A stretch of DNA of 64,000 bases from Nocardia anocheti (GTDB lineage: Bacteria > Actinomycetota > Actinomycetes > Mycobacteriales > Mycobacteriaceae): positions 124,001 to 188,000 of the forward strand of contig NZ_JAQQFV010000005.1 in assembly GCF_029675105.1 (NCBI RefSeq). Reading direction: 5' to 3'. This document shows positions 8,756 through 17,811 of the stretch, piece by piece. Each line of letters starts with the position of its first letter. Positions within the stretch are counted from its first letter, which is position 1. Below the pieces are notes generated by a model, which had not been told where the DNA came from, searched no databases, and saw nothing but the letters and a program-made list of their open reading frames with translations. A program made the position numbers and the translations under genes.

Positions 8756-11700
8756 CTACGACCGGTCCCGCGCCGACAGTATTCCCTCGGCCCCGGCGCC
8801 CGCCGCCCAGAGTCGCGCGTAACGACCATCGCGGTCGAGCAGTTCCCGGTGCGTCCCGAATTCGACGATACGTCCGGCATCGACCACGCCGATCAGGTCG
8901 GCGCGCGCGGCCGTGGCCAGGCGGTGCGCGACCACCACGGTGGTCCGGCCCCGGGCCAGCGATCGGCTCGCGACCAGCACCGATGCCTCGGTTTCGGGGT
9001 CGAGGGTGGAGGTGGCCTCGTCGAGCAGCAGCAGGTCCGGATCGACCAGTTCGGCCCGCGCCAGGGCGACCAGTTGACGCTGTCCGGCGGAGAGTCCGCG
9101 GCCGCGTTCACCGACCGGCTGGTCCATTTTTCGGGGTAATCCGGCGATCATTCCGTCCGCGCCGACCTTCGCGGCCGCGGTACCGATGTCATCTGCCGAG
9201 GCGAAAGGTTTCCCGAACGCAATGTTGCTCGCCACGTCGCCGGTGAACAAGTGAGCTTCCTGGGGCACAATTCCCAGCCGCCGTCGGTAGTCGGTGAGCA
9301 CAAATTTACGTAGATCGACCCCGTCGACCCGGATCGAGCCCGCCGCCGGGTCGGCGGGCAGGTCGTAGAGCCGGGCCAACAGCTTCACGATCGTCGACTT
9401 GCCCGCCCCGGTCGCGCCGACCAGCGCCAGCGTCGCGCCCGCCGGGACGGTGAAGGAGACCTCGTCGAGGGCGGGGGTGCTCGCGCCCGGATAGCGGAAG
9501 CCGACCCGGTCGAAGACGATCTCGCCGTCGAGCCGGGTGATCGGCAGCGCGTCGGGTGGGTCGGCGGCGATCGAGGACTCGGTGCGCAGCAGCTCGCCGA
9601 TGCGGCGCAGCCCGACCCTGGCCTGCTGATAGCCGTCGAAGACCTGGGAGAGCTCCTGGATCGGGCTGAACAGCAGACCGAGATACAGGACGAAGGCGAC
9701 CAGGGTGCCCGTGCTGGTGCGCCCGTCGGCGACGGCGGTGGCGCCCAGATAGACCACCACGGCCAGGGCGAGGTCGGCCCAGGCCAGGCCGAAGGAGAAA
9801 TAGGCGGCGATGGCGCGCTGGGCGCGCACGCGGGCGTCGCGATAGCGGTGCGAGTACTCGGCGAAGCGGCGCGCGGCGACCGGCTCGTTGCGCGCGGCCT
9901 GCACCGCCCGCAGCCCGGCGATGTTCTCCTGGAAATCGGCGTTGACCACCGAGACGCGCTCGCGGGACACGCTGTAGGCGCTCGACGAGACGCGGCGGAA
10001 GGCCAGCGTGGCCAGCAGCATGGGTGGCACGGTCGCCAGCACCACCAGCGCCAGCGCGGCGTCGATGAACACCAGTCCGACGGCCACACCCACCAGGGTG
10101 ATCACCGCGACCAGCCCGGTCGCCACGCCCGTCTGCAGGAAGGTCGACAGGGCGTCGACGTCGGTGGTCATCCTGGTCATGATGCGGCCGGACAGTTCGC
10201 GCTCGTAGTAGTCCAGGCCGAGCCGCTGCAGGTGCGCGTAGCTGCGCACGCGCAGGCCGAACAGCACCCGTTCACCGGTGCGGGCGGTGAGCACGGTGAC
10301 CGCCGCGCCCACGGCCAGCCCGGCCAGCACCAGGCAGATCCCGGCGACGCCCGCGACGGCCAGCGCGGTGCCGTCACCCGCGGTGACGCCGGTGTCGATG
10401 GCGTAGCGCACCAGCGGTGGGAAGGCGACGCCGATGAGCGCGTCGGCGGTGAGCAGCGCCATCACCGTCAGCACCAGGCCGCGCACCGGGCGCAGCAGCG
10501 CGCGCAGGCCGAAGTCGGGTTGGGGCGCGCGCGGGTCGCCGGGGAGTCGGGGCGGTTCGGTGGCCGGGGGGAGGGCGTCGACGGCGGCGCGCAGTTCGGG
10601 GGTCTCGCTGAGTTCGGTGGCGGTGGCCGACATGGTGCGCGGCTTGCCGAGGTCGGCGCGCGGCCGGTCGGCGGTCGCGGCGGTCGACACCAGCGAGACG
10701 GCCGGGGCGGGCAGCCGGATGACGCGATCGGCCCTGGCCAGCGTGGATTCGCGGTGGGCCAGGATGAGAGTGGTGCGTCCACCGGGGTCGGGCAGGCGGC
10801 GGAAGATCTCGGCCTCGGTGACGGCGTCGACGGCGGAGGTGGCGTCATCGAGGACGAGCACGCGCGGCCGGGTGAGCAGCACCCTGGCCAGCGCGATGCG
10901 CTGTCGTTGGCCGCCGGAGAGAGTGAGGCCGCGTTCGCCGATCACGGTGTCGTAGCCCTCGGGCAGCGCGACGATGAACTCGTCGGCGGCGGCCGCGGTG
11001 GCGGCGGCCCTGATCTCGGCGTCGGTGGCCTCGGGGCTGCCCAGGGCGATATTGGCGGCGATGGTGTCGGAGAACAGGAAGGGGTCGTCGAAGACCACGC
11101 CGAGCGCGCCGCGCAGGTCTTCGGCGCGCAGCTCGGCCAGGTCGACGCGGGTGCCGTCGGTGCCGACCAGGCTGATCCGGCCCGCGTCGGGGGCGTAGAA
11201 GCGGGGCAGCAGCAGCGACAGGGTGGACTTGCCCGACCCGGCCGGACCGATGATCGCCACGGTCTCGCCGGGGCGCACGGTGAGGTCGAGATCGCGCAGC
11301 ACCGGCTGTTCGGCGTCGAAGCCGAAGCGCACCCCCGCGAAGTCGATGCCGAGCGGGCCCGACGGCAGCTCGACCGGCCGGTCCGGGTCGACGAGCACCG
11401 GCGCGGCGTCGATCACCTGGAACACCCGGTCGACGGCGGCCTTGGTGAGCTGGCCCATGATCACCACCGAGGTGATGGTGCGGGCCGAGGCGGTCATGGT
11501 GGCCAGGTAGGCGGTGAAGGCGAGGAAGGTGCCAACGCCGATCGCGCCGTGGCGGGCCAGCACACCGCCGACGATGATCACCGCGACCAGTCCGGCCTGC
11601 GGCAGCGCCGAGACCACCGGCGCGAACCGGGCGTTGATCTTGGCCGCGCGCAGCCGTTCGGCGAAGAGCGCGCGGCTGTGGTCCTCGAGGATGTCGACCA

Positions 11701-12355
11701 TGCGGGCTTCCTGCCCGAAGCCCTTCACCACGCGCACGCCGGTGACCGTCTGCTCGACGTGTTCGGCGATGTCGGCGGCGCGCTGCTGGGCCGACCAGGT
11801 CGCGGCGTAGAGGCGGGGGCGCAGCCGCAGCACGATCACCGCCATGGCGGGCGCGACCAGCAGGGCGGCCAGGGCCAGCGGCGGGCTCAGCCACACCATC
11901 ACCACCGCCGAGAGCACGAACTGCAACACGGCCAGCCCCGACCAGGGCACCATCGCCAGCAGGCCCTGCACCAGTTGCAGGTCGGTGATCGAACGCGAGA
12001 CCACCTGACCGGTGCGGATCGCGTCCTGGCCAGCCCCGTCGAGGCGTTGCAGCGCGGCCATCAGCGCGACGCGCAGGTTGTGCTGCACCTCGAGGGAGAG
12101 CTTGCCCGCCCAGAGCCTGCGCGCGAACGTCGCGCCGAACCGGCCCACCGCGAGCAGCGCCAGCAGGGCGGCCGCGCTGCCGATCACCGCGGTGTCGCCC
12201 GCCTGGGCGGCGTCGACCGCGCGTTTGGTGGCCAGCGGCGCCGCGATGGCGACCACCGCCCCGGCCAACACCGACAGCGTGATGCCCGCGAGCAATCGCG
12301 GATGACCCAGGCACTGCCGCCAGAGCCTGCGGATCCAGCCCGCCTCGGCGCGCAC
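8756..12355 (-). CDS. Fused ABC exporter (TMD-NBD-TMD-NBD), Rv0194-like
   Basis: A single 1199-residue chain containing both halves of an ABC exporter. The first half has six predicted helices (about residues 15-300) and a nucleotide-binding domain with Walker A GPAGSGKST (about 370), signature LSGGQRQ and Walker B VLVLDDATSAVD, where the catalytic Glu is Asp. The second half has another membrane domain (about 640-930) and a nucleotide-binding domain with Walker A GATGAGKST, LSAGQRQ and LLLLDEATSTLD. So one ATP site should be degenerate, as in heterodimeric exporters. Size and layout match the mycobacterial multidrug exporter Rv0194. The GTG start overlaps the permease stop (TAGTG), placing it in an operon with the upstream ABC genes. 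The substrate is unknown; drugs or lipids are plausible. Confidence 0.93.
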   Translation of the reverse strand: MRAEAGWIRRLWRQCLGHPRLLAGITLSVLAGAVVAIAAPLATKRAVDAAQAGDTAVIGSAAALLALLAVGRFGATFARRLWAGKLSLEVQHNLRVALMAALQRLDGAGQDAIRTGQVVSRSITDLQLVQGLLAMVPWSGLAVLQFVLSAVVMVWLSPPLALAALLVAPAMAVIVLRLRPRLYAATWSAQQRAADIAEHVEQTVTGVRVVKGFGQEARMVDILEDHSRALFAERLRAAKINARFAPVVSALPQAGLVAVIIVGGVLARHGAIGVGTFLAFTAYLATMTASARTITSVVIMGQLTKAAVDRVFQVIDAAPVLVDPDRPVELPSGPLGIDFAGVRFGFDAEQPVLRDLDLTVRPGETVAIIGPAGSGKSTLSLLLPRFYAPDAGRISLVGTDGTRVDLAELRAEDLRGALGVVFDDPFLFSDTIAANIALGSPEATDAEIRAAATAAAADEFIVALPEGYDTVIGERGLTLSGGQRQRIALARVLLTRPRVLVLDDATSAVDAVTEAEIFRRLPDPGGRTTLILAHRESTLARADRVIRLPAPAVSLVSTAATADRPRADLGKPRTMSATATELSETPELRAAVDALPPATEPPRLPGDPRAPQPDFGLRALLRPVRGLVLTVMALLTADALIGVAFPPLVRYAIDTGVTAGDGTALAVAGVAGICLVLAGLAVGAAVTVLTARTGERVLFGLRVRSYAHLQRLGLDYYERELSGRIMTRMTTDVDALSTFLQTGVATGLVAVITLVGVAVGLVFIDAALALVVLATVPPMLLATLAFRRVSSSAYSVSRERVSVVNADFQENIAGLRAVQAARNEPVAARRFAEYSHRYRDARVRAQRAIAAYFSFGLAWADLALAVVVYLGATAVADGRTSTGTLVAFVLYLGLLFSPIQELSQVFDGYQQARVGLRRIGELLRTESSIAADPPDALPITRLDGEIVFDRVGFRYPGASTPALDEVSFTVPAGATLALVGATGAGKSTIVKLLARLYDLPADPAAGSIRVDGVDLRKFVLTDYRRRLGIVPQEAHLFTGDVASNIAFGKPFASADDIGTAAAKVGADGMIAGLPRKMDQPVGERGRGLSAGQRQLVALARAELVDPDLLLLDEATSTLDPETEASVLVASRSLARGRTTVVVAHRLATAARADLIGVVDAGRIVEFGTHRELLDRDGRYARLWAAGAGAEGILSARDRS

Positions 12356-13137
12356 TACAGGTCGCGGGTGCGCAGGTCCCACCATCCGGCGGCACCGACC
12401 GCGGCGGTCCACAGCACCAGCACCACCAGGGCGGCGGGCGTCGGCGCGAACACCTCGGCCTCCTCGAACGACCCGGCGCTGACTCCGGCCACGGTGGCCG
12501 ACACGGGCAGCATCGCCGCGAGACCACCCGCGCCGAAGCCCTTGGCGATCAGCCAGATCATCGGTTCGAGCACGAAGGCCCAGCCGAGCACGAGCCAGAT
12601 CGCGCCGCTGAGCGTGTGCAGCAACAGGCCGATGCCCGCGCCGAGCACCGCCCAGCACACCGCCACCAGCAGTCCGGCCCCGAGCACCTCGAACAGCTGC
12701 CAGCCGAGCTCGAACTTGCCGCGTCCCGCGCCGAGCAGCACCAGGAAACTCACCAGTTCGGCGACCACGGCGGTGCCCAGCGCGAAGGCGCCCGTGACCA
12801 GGTATTTGGCGGTGACGAGCCGGTCGCGGTCGGGGGAGAGCAGTACCGACAGCGCCATAGTCTGATGCCGGTACTCCCCGCCGGTCGCGGCGATCCCCAG
12901 CAGCGCGGCCGCGACGAACACCGCGATCATCCCGAGGTAGACGCCGATGGTCGCGGCGCCGGTGGCGGGCTGACCCGTCGGATCGGCGGGCCCCGACATC
13001 AGCGCGGTGATCAGGGTGCCGACCAGCGCGAGCACCACCGGCGCGCCGAGCAGCAGCCGGACGCGGGGGACGGCGACGATCTTGCGCGCCTCGGTCTCGG
13101 CACCGGGCAGCAGGTCGGCGGGCAGCACAGCGGTCAT
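12355..13137 (-). CDS. ABC-2-type transporter permease
   Basis: A 260-residue integral membrane protein with six hydrophobic segments (LLLGAPVVLALVGTLITAL; IGVYLGMIAVFVAAALLGI; YLVTGAFALGTAVVAELVSF; VLGAGLLVAVCWAVLGAG; AIWLVLGWAFVLEPMIW; AALVVLVLWTAAVGAAGW). The GEYRHQTM loop after the second helix is typical of ABC-2 permeases. The ATG overlaps the stop of the upstream ATPase (ATGA) and its own stop overlaps the start of the fused exporter. It presumably forms a transporter with the neighbouring ATPase, although that ATPase is degenerate. Confidence 0.88.
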   Translation of the reverse strand: MTAVLPADLLPGAETEARKIVAVPRVRLLLGAPVVLALVGTLITALMSGPADPTGQPATGAATIGVYLGMIAVFVAAALLGIAATGGEYRHQTMALSVLLSPDRDRLVTAKYLVTGAFALGTAVVAELVSFLVLLGAGRGKFELGWQLFEVLGAGLLVAVCWAVLGAGIGLLLHTLSGAIWLVLGWAFVLEPMIWLIAKGFGAGGLAAMLPVSATVAGVSAGSFEEAEVFAPTPAALVVLVLWTAAVGAAGWWDLRTRDL

Positions 13138-14105
13138 CGGGGCATCCCATACGGAGTCGGCGCCGGGGCGAAGCCGCCGGGGTGCGCGGGCGGGGTGTGG
13201 AGGTGATGGGCGTGCCTGCGCGGTTTGGTCAGCGAGGCGAGCACCCGGTCGGGATGGATCGGGTCGGACACGATGCTGCCGATGCGCACCTGCGCGGCCT
13301 CGGCGATCGACCGGATGGTCGCCTCGCTCGCCTCGGCCACCGCCAGCCGCCCGTCGGGCCGCATGACCGCGTCGGTGAAGCCCTGCGCGGCCAGTGCGGT
13401 GGCCAGCGCGATCGAGGGCTGCGCGGCCACCACCAGCCGGTCGGGATGACCCCGCCGCAGCTTGGCGGGCGTGCCCTGCCAGACCACCGCGCCCTCGCTG
13501 AGCACCACGAGCTGATCGGCCACCGCCACCACGTCGGCGAGGGTGTCGGCGCTCACCAGCACCGCGCCCCCGCGCTCGACGTGGCCGCGCAACAGCCCGT
13601 GCAGCCATCCGCGTTCCACGCCCTCGGCCCCGGCGAACAGGTCGTCGAGCACCAGCAGCGGGGGATCGGCCAGGATGGCGATGGCCAGCGCCAGCCTGCT
13701 CTGCTGCACCGGATGCAGCCGGGCGACCGGCGTCTCGGCCACCGCGGCGAGCCCGGTGTGTTCGAGCACCGCGGTGACCCGCCGTCGCGACACCCCGACG
13801 ACCGGGGCGTAGCAGGCCAGCTGATCGCGCACGGTGCGCGCCGGATGCAGTCCGCGCGGGGTCAGCACCCCGCCCATCGCCGCGGGTCCGCTGCCGTGCA
13901 CGTCGACGACGATCTCGCCGCTGGTCGGCCGCTGCAGACCCAGCACCATCCGCAACACCGTCGACTTGCCCGCGCCCGCGGGCCCGACCAGCGCGGTCAC
14001 CGCACCGGCGGGCACCGCGACATCGATGCCGTCGACGGCGACCGTCTGCGCGAACTGCTTGCCGACACCGCGCAGGCGGACAGCGTCACCGCGGCGAGTG
14101 CTCAC
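13134..14105 (-). CDS. ABC transporter ATP-binding protein with eroded catalytic motifs
   Basis: A 323-residue nucleotide-binding subunit, partner of the downstream permease. Walker A is intact (GPAGAGKST, residues 41-49). Other motifs deviate: the signature LSGGQ is replaced by LHPVQQSRL (about 130-137); Walker B ends LVLDD with Asp155 where the catalytic Glu should be; the switch-histidine region reads LVSADTLAD with no His. The last 80 residues are an extra C-terminal domain ending in a His/Pro-rich tail. It may bind ATP but hydrolyse it poorly. The GTG start overlaps the preceding stop (GTGA), so all four genes from 14821 down to 8756 look like one operon. Confidence 0.87.
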   Translation of the reverse strand: MSTRRGDAVRLRGVGKQFAQTVAVDGIDVAVPAGAVTALVGPAGAGKSTVLRMVLGLQRPTSGEIVVDVHGSGPAAMGGVLTPRGLHPARTVRDQLACYAPVVGVSRRRVTAVLEHTGLAAVAETPVARLHPVQQSRLALAIAILADPPLLVLDDLFAGAEGVERGWLHGLLRGHVERGGAVLVSADTLADVVAVADQLVVLSEGAVVWQGTPAKLRRGHPDRLVVAAQPSIALATALAAQGFTDAVMRPDGRLAVAEASEATIRSIAEAAQVRIGSIVSDPIHPDRVLASLTKPRRHAHHLHTPPAHPGGFAPAPTPYGMPR

Positions 14106-14821
14106 CGGTTCTTCACCTCGACGGACTCCAGCGCGGGCAGGGGATCGGCATCGATGACATTGTGCAGCGGCGTGGCCCAGCGCGCGGGCGCGGGACCGAA
14201 CGCCTTGCGGGCATTGTCGATGGTCACCTTGCCCAGGGCCCGGTTGCCCGCGCCACCGATGGCCGCGCCGATCCCCGCGGGTAGCACCTTGCCCGCCATC
14301 AGCGCGGCGCGCTTGGTGATGAAACGCTTGATGAACTGCTGCAACAGCGAGCTGTTGATGGCCCCGAGGCCGGGCACCTTGCCCGCCAGCGCGCCCGCCC
14401 AGTTCTTCGACGAGGTGCGCAGGCCCTTCTGCACGATGGCGATGCCGGTGTCACCGAGGACCACCGCCAGCACCATGGCGCGGCGGGCCTCCTTGTTCTC
14501 CGGCTCGATGCCGTGCACGTAGGCCTGGGCCAGAGTGAACAGGGCCGAGGCTTCCATGAAGAAGGCGGTCTCCGCGCCGACGGCACCCAGCGCGGCCAGC
14601 GTGCCCACCCCGGGGACGGCCGCGGTGGCACCCACCGCCGCGCCGCTGCCGGTGACGGCGAGCAGGTACTGCTTTTCCAGCCGGGTCACGATCTGGGCGG
14701 GATTTTCGCCGGGATGACGTTCACGGAGGAATTCGACGTAGCGGCGCACGGCGGGCGCCTGCAGTTTGGAACCGGTGTCGAGTACATCGACCACGGCCTT
14801 TTCGATCGCGTTCTTGAACAC
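14102..14821 (-). CDS. Conserved membrane-associated protein next to ABC genes (Rv1249c-like)
   Basis: A 239-residue protein of unknown function with two hydrophobic, Gly/Ala-rich segments (AVTGSGAAVGATAAVPGVGTL and AALMAGKVLPAGIGAAIGGAG), which recall EcsC-type proteins. I chose the GTG at 14821 because GAAGAGGAGG lies 7 nt upstream; a TTG 24 nt earlier opens the frame but lacks a ribosome site. In Mycobacterium a membrane protein of similar size (Rv1249c) neighbours kgd, and kgd also lies nearby here, so this is probably its counterpart; that match is from memory of gene order. It is first in the four-gene ABC operon. Confidence 0.75.
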   Translation of the reverse strand: MFKNAIEKAVVDVLDTGSKLQAPAVRRYVEFLRERHPGENPAQIVTRLEKQYLLAVTGSGAAVGATAAVPGVGTLAALGAVGAETAFFMEASALFTLAQAYVHGIEPENKEARRAMVLAVVLGDTGIAIVQKGLRTSSKNWAGALAGKVPGLGAINSSLLQQFIKRFITKRAALMAGKVLPAGIGAAIGGAGNRALGKVTIDNARKAFGPAPARWATPLHNVIDADPLPALESVEVKNR

Positions 14822-14925
14822 GGCGTCGTCCTCCTCTTCGCCCAACGAGTCGAACTGTAGGGCACTTCCGTGCGGGACAGCTCATCATGTCAACGACCAC
14901 CGACATCCCGGGGTTCCACGGGTTC

Positions 14926-14937
14926 TACGCTGACCGG
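14926..14937 (+). promoter_or_regulatory. Leaderless -10 of the enoyl-CoA hydratase gene
   Basis: TACGCT is followed by GACCGG (6 nt) and ATG. This favours the start at 14938 over an in-frame ATG at 14887. Confidence 0.55.
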
Positions 14938-15732
14938 ATGAGTGAAACCAAGCCCACCCGACTCACGCGCGAATTCACCGAGGCCGGTGCCGAGATCGCC
15001 ACGATCACCCTGGCCAACCCGCCGCTGAACCTGTTCGATCGCGCGCTCATCGACTCGCTGATCGCCGATATCGCGGCCGTGCGCGCGCAGCCGCCGCGCG
15101 CGCTGCTCATCGACGCCGAGGGCAAGGTGGTCTCCGGTGGTGTCGACGTGAACGTCTTCGACGGACGCACCGTCGAGGAGGGCGCGCAGCTGTGGCGTGA
15201 GCTGTTCGAGCAGCTCATCCACCCGATCGAGGCGCTGCCGTGCCCGGTGGTCTTCGCCGCACACGGGCTCACCCTGACCGCCGCCTTCGAGATCTCGCTG
15301 GCCTGCGACATCATCCTGGCCGCGCCGAAGGCCAAGTTCGGGCTGGTGGAGACCGTCGTCGGGCTGACCCCGTCGATGGGCGGGCCGCAGCGGCTGGCCG
15401 AGCGAGCGGGTTCGGGCCGGGCTCGCGAGTTCGTGATGACCGGTGACCTCTACGACGCGGCGACCATGGCCGAGTGGGGCGTGGTCAACGCCGTGCACGA
15501 CGACGTCGCCACCGCCGCGCGCGCCCTGGTCGCCCGGCTGGCCGAGGGCCCGACCAAGGCGCACGCCGCCACCAAGCAGATCATCGAGGCGTGGCGTTCC
15601 GGCGGTGTGGCGCACGCGGATTCGGTGACCCCCGAGGTCTCCGGCGAACTGTTCGGCACCGCCGATCTGCGCGGCGCGGTGCGCAGCTTCCTCGAGGTCG
15701 GGCCGGGCAAGGCGACCTATCGCGGCGAGTGA
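14938..15732 (+). CDS. Enoyl-CoA hydratase/isomerase family protein
   Basis: A 264-residue crotonase-fold protein. The oxyanion-hole region SGGVDVNVF and two acidic residues where crotonase carries its catalytic pair (AAFEISLACDI and GLVETVVGLTPSMGG) are present, so hydratase activity on acyl-CoA is possible. Similar proteins act in beta-oxidation or side pathways. ATG 14938 is chosen because of the leaderless promoter immediately upstream; an upstream ATG would add 17 residues that look non-homologous. It diverges from the ABC operon and is followed after 81 nt by the adenylate-forming protein. Confidence 0.9.
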   Translation: MSETKPTRLTREFTEAGAEIATITLANPPLNLFDRALIDSLIADIAAVRAQPPRALLIDAEGKVVSGGVDVNVFDGRTVEEGAQLWRELFEQLIHPIEALPCPVVFAAHGLTLTAAFEISLACDIILAAPKAKFGLVETVVGLTPSMGGPQRLAERAGSGRAREFVMTGDLYDAATMAEWGVVNAVHDDVATAARALVARLAEGPTKAHAATKQIIEAWRSGGVAHADSVTPEVSGELFGTADLRGAVRSFLEVGPGKATYRGE

Positions 15733-15745
15733 GCACGCCGACCGC

Positions 15746-15775
15746 CTGACAGAAATGTGATCCACGTCATATAGT
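15746..15775 (+). promoter_or_regulatory. Promoter with CRP-like site between -35 and -10
   Basis: A -35 CTGACA (15746-15751), an 18-bp spacer and a -10 TATAGT (15770-15775) form a good vegetative promoter for the adenylate-forming gene. Within the spacer lies TGTGATCCACGTCATA (15756-15771), which matches the CRP/FNR-type palindrome TGTGA-N6-TCACA at nine of ten positions. Binding there would be expected to repress. Confidence 0.6.
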
Positions 15776-15813
15776 TCAGGTGCGGTGCCGCATCGACGTA
15801 CGTGGAGGTCCGG

Positions 15814-17064
15814 ATGGGTCAGGGCGAGCAGGAACCGGGCGCGACCATCATCGAGTTCCCCGGCAGCGGTGCGCCCACGCCGCTGCGGCGGGGCCCCGAC
15901 GGCGTGCTGCGCTACGGCGATCTCCATCCCGCGCTCACCGAATTGCTGGATCTGCGGGTGCACGCCTTCACCGGGCGCGAGGCCGTCGTCGAGGTCGGCG
16001 GCCCGCGCCTGACCTATCGCGAACTCTGGTACAGCGCCGCGCGGATCGCTGGTGGCCTGCAGGCGCACGGCATCGGGTACGGCGACCGGGTCGCGATACA
16101 CATGCCGACCAGCGCCCGCTGGGTGCGGGCGTTTCTCGGCGCGTTGCTCTCGGGCGCGGTGCCGGTGCTGGTGCCCGACGCCCTGCCCGCGGCGGTCGCC
16201 GAGCGCGTGATCGCCGACGGCAGAGCCGATTTCGTGCTCGGCTCCGAGGGCCCGCTGCCCGACGGCACCGCCTACATCGACGACGGCGCCGCCCTCGACG
16301 ACCCGGCTCTGCTCTGCTACACCGGCACCGCCGCGCGTCAGCCGGTGCACGCCGGGGTGGAGCTGAGCAACGAAAACCTGCTCTCCGCGGTGTCTTCGGT
16401 GGTGAGCGCGCTCGACCTGCCCGCCGACGGCCTGCGCAATCTGGTGCTGCTGCCGCTCGCGCACGCCAGCGGCTGTGTGGACCAGCTGCTGCCGACCTTC
16501 GCCGTCGGCGGCACCGTCGTCCTCGCGCCGCGCGCCCGACGGCTCACCGAGGTCCTCGACGCCGAACGCGTCGACACGATCTCGGCCACCCCGCGCATCC
16601 TCGCCGGACTGCTCCCGGAACTGGCCGCGCGACAGGCGGGTTCGGCCGTGCGCCGGATCAGCAAGGCGTGTCACCGATCCGAGCGCGCCGCCGCCGCGGC
16701 CCCGGCCACCCTCACCGCCGCCCTGCGCGGCCTGTTCCCCGCGGCCCGGCAGTGGTCGGTGTGGGGCGCCACCGAGACCAGCGGCATCGGCCTGATGGTC
16801 GACGACACCGAGCTCGCCGATACCGCCTCCACCCTCGGATTCGCCTTCGGCGGCACCGAATTGGCCCTGGCCGGTCCCCGGGCGGCCCAGGGCCATGGCG
16901 AATTGCTCTGTCGCGGACCGAATGTCAGCCGCCGCTACTGGAACGACCCGACTGCGTCGACCACCCGCTTCAGCGGCTCCTGGTTCCATACCGGCGACCA
17001 GGTGAGCATCGACCGGAACGGCCTGGTCCGCGCCCACCCGGAGAAGCGGGTCAGCGGCTTGTGA
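15814..17064 (+). CDS. Adenylate-forming (acyl-CoA synthetase-like) protein, short and with altered P-loop
   Basis: A 416-residue member of the ANL superfamily. Recognisable parts are LTYRELW, VAIHMPTSARWVRAFLGALLSGAVPV, LPLAHASG, SVWGATETSG and TGDQVSIDRNG. Two things are wrong for an active ligase. The phosphate-binding YTSGTTGxPKG motif reads YTGTAARQPVHAG, and the protein stops right after the GD-type motif, lacking the C-terminal subdomain with the catalytic lysine (family length is about 500-550). It may be a remnant, a non-catalytic relative, or need a partner. The ATG has GGAGG 5 nt upstream; a GTG four codons earlier is less likely. Its stop lies 3 nt from the convergent phosphatase stop. 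Confidence 0.85.
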   Translation: MGQGEQEPGATIIEFPGSGAPTPLRRGPDGVLRYGDLHPALTELLDLRVHAFTGREAVVEVGGPRLTYRELWYSAARIAGGLQAHGIGYGDRVAIHMPTSARWVRAFLGALLSGAVPVLVPDALPAAVAERVIADGRADFVLGSEGPLPDGTAYIDDGAALDDPALLCYTGTAARQPVHAGVELSNENLLSAVSSVVSALDLPADGLRNLVLLPLAHASGCVDQLLPTFAVGGTVVLAPRARRLTEVLDAERVDTISATPRILAGLLPELAARQAGSAVRRISKACHRSERAAAAAPATLTAALRGLFPAARQWSVWGATETSGIGLMVDDTELADTASTLGFAFGGTELALAGPRAAQGHGELLCRGPNVSRRYWNDPTASTTRFSGSWFHTGDQVSIDRNGLVRAHPEKRVSGL

Positions 17065-17067
17065 ACC

Positions 17068-17811
17068 TCACACCAACCGTTGGCGCAGGGCCTCGCGCAG
17101 GTCGCCGGTGAGGCCGATCTCGGTGAGGTAGCCCTCGGTTCCGCCATAGCGCGCGTGCACCGTCGCGTCGGCCGTGCGCAGGTATTCCTCGTGTACGCCG
17201 AGCAGGTCCTGCGACAGCGCCGCGCCGTTGCCGATCTTGGGTTCGAGCAGGCGGCGCAGCGGTTCCACGGCGGCGTTGCTGGCCAGGAAGTCGGTGTAGA
17301 TCGCGTCCTCGGTGACGCCCACCGCGCGCAGCACCGTCGCCACCGCCCAGCCGGTGCGGTCCTTGCCCGCCGCGCAGTGCACCAGCGCGGCGCCTTGGCC
17401 CGCCACGATCGATCCGGCCAGGCGGGTGATGGCGGTGTGGGCCTCGGGCAGGACCGGGAACTGCCGGTAGACCTCGATCATGTGCGCCTTGGCCGAGGTG
17501 GTGGCCGCCTCGTGCGGCGGGGCCTCGTCCATGCGCGAGTCGAACGGGGTGACGTGCAGGCGCACGCCCTCGGGCAGGGTGTCGTGGCCGATGTGGGCGA
17601 TCTCGGCGTGGCCGCGCAGATCGTGCACGTCGGTGACGCGCAGTTCCCGCAGCGTCACCAGTCCTTGGGCGTCGAGGCCACTCAGCTGCGCCGAGCGCAG
17701 CAGCACCCCGGCGCGCACGGTGGCGCCGTCGGCGGTGCGCAGGCCGCCCACATCGCGGAAATTGAAGGTGCCGCTGAGGGCGAACTGATCGGCGGAGGGG
17801 GAGAGAGTCAC
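17068..17811 (-). CDS. PtpB-like tyrosine/dual-specificity phosphatase
   Basis: A 247-residue atypical protein-tyrosine phosphatase. The P-loop HCAAGKDRTG has nucleophile Cys146 and Arg152. The N-terminal NFRDVGGLRTADG and LLRSAQLSGL are typical of the MptpB-like group that acts on phospho-Tyr/Ser/Thr or phosphoinositides. There is no signal peptide; MptpB-like proteins may still be exported. The start is GTG. Ser/Thr kinases are plentiful in the window, but none adjoins this gene. Confidence 0.9.
   Translation of the reverse strand: MTLSPSADQFALSGTFNFRDVGGLRTADGATVRAGVLLRSAQLSGLDAQGLVTLRELRVTDVHDLRGHAEIAHIGHDTLPEGVRLHVTPFDSRMDEAPPHEAATTSAKAHMIEVYRQFPVLPEAHTAITRLAGSIVAGQGAALVHCAAGKDRTGWAVATVLRAVGVTEDAIYTDFLASNAAVEPLRRLLEPKIGNGAALSQDLLGVHEEYLRTADATVHARYGGTEGYLTEIGLTGDLREALRQRLV

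Noticed and set aside
9848..12865. Open frame of about 1000 codons opposite the fused ABC exporter
   Set aside because: Antisense shadow of a high-GC gene; the translation is Arg/Gly/His/Gln-rich and motif-free.
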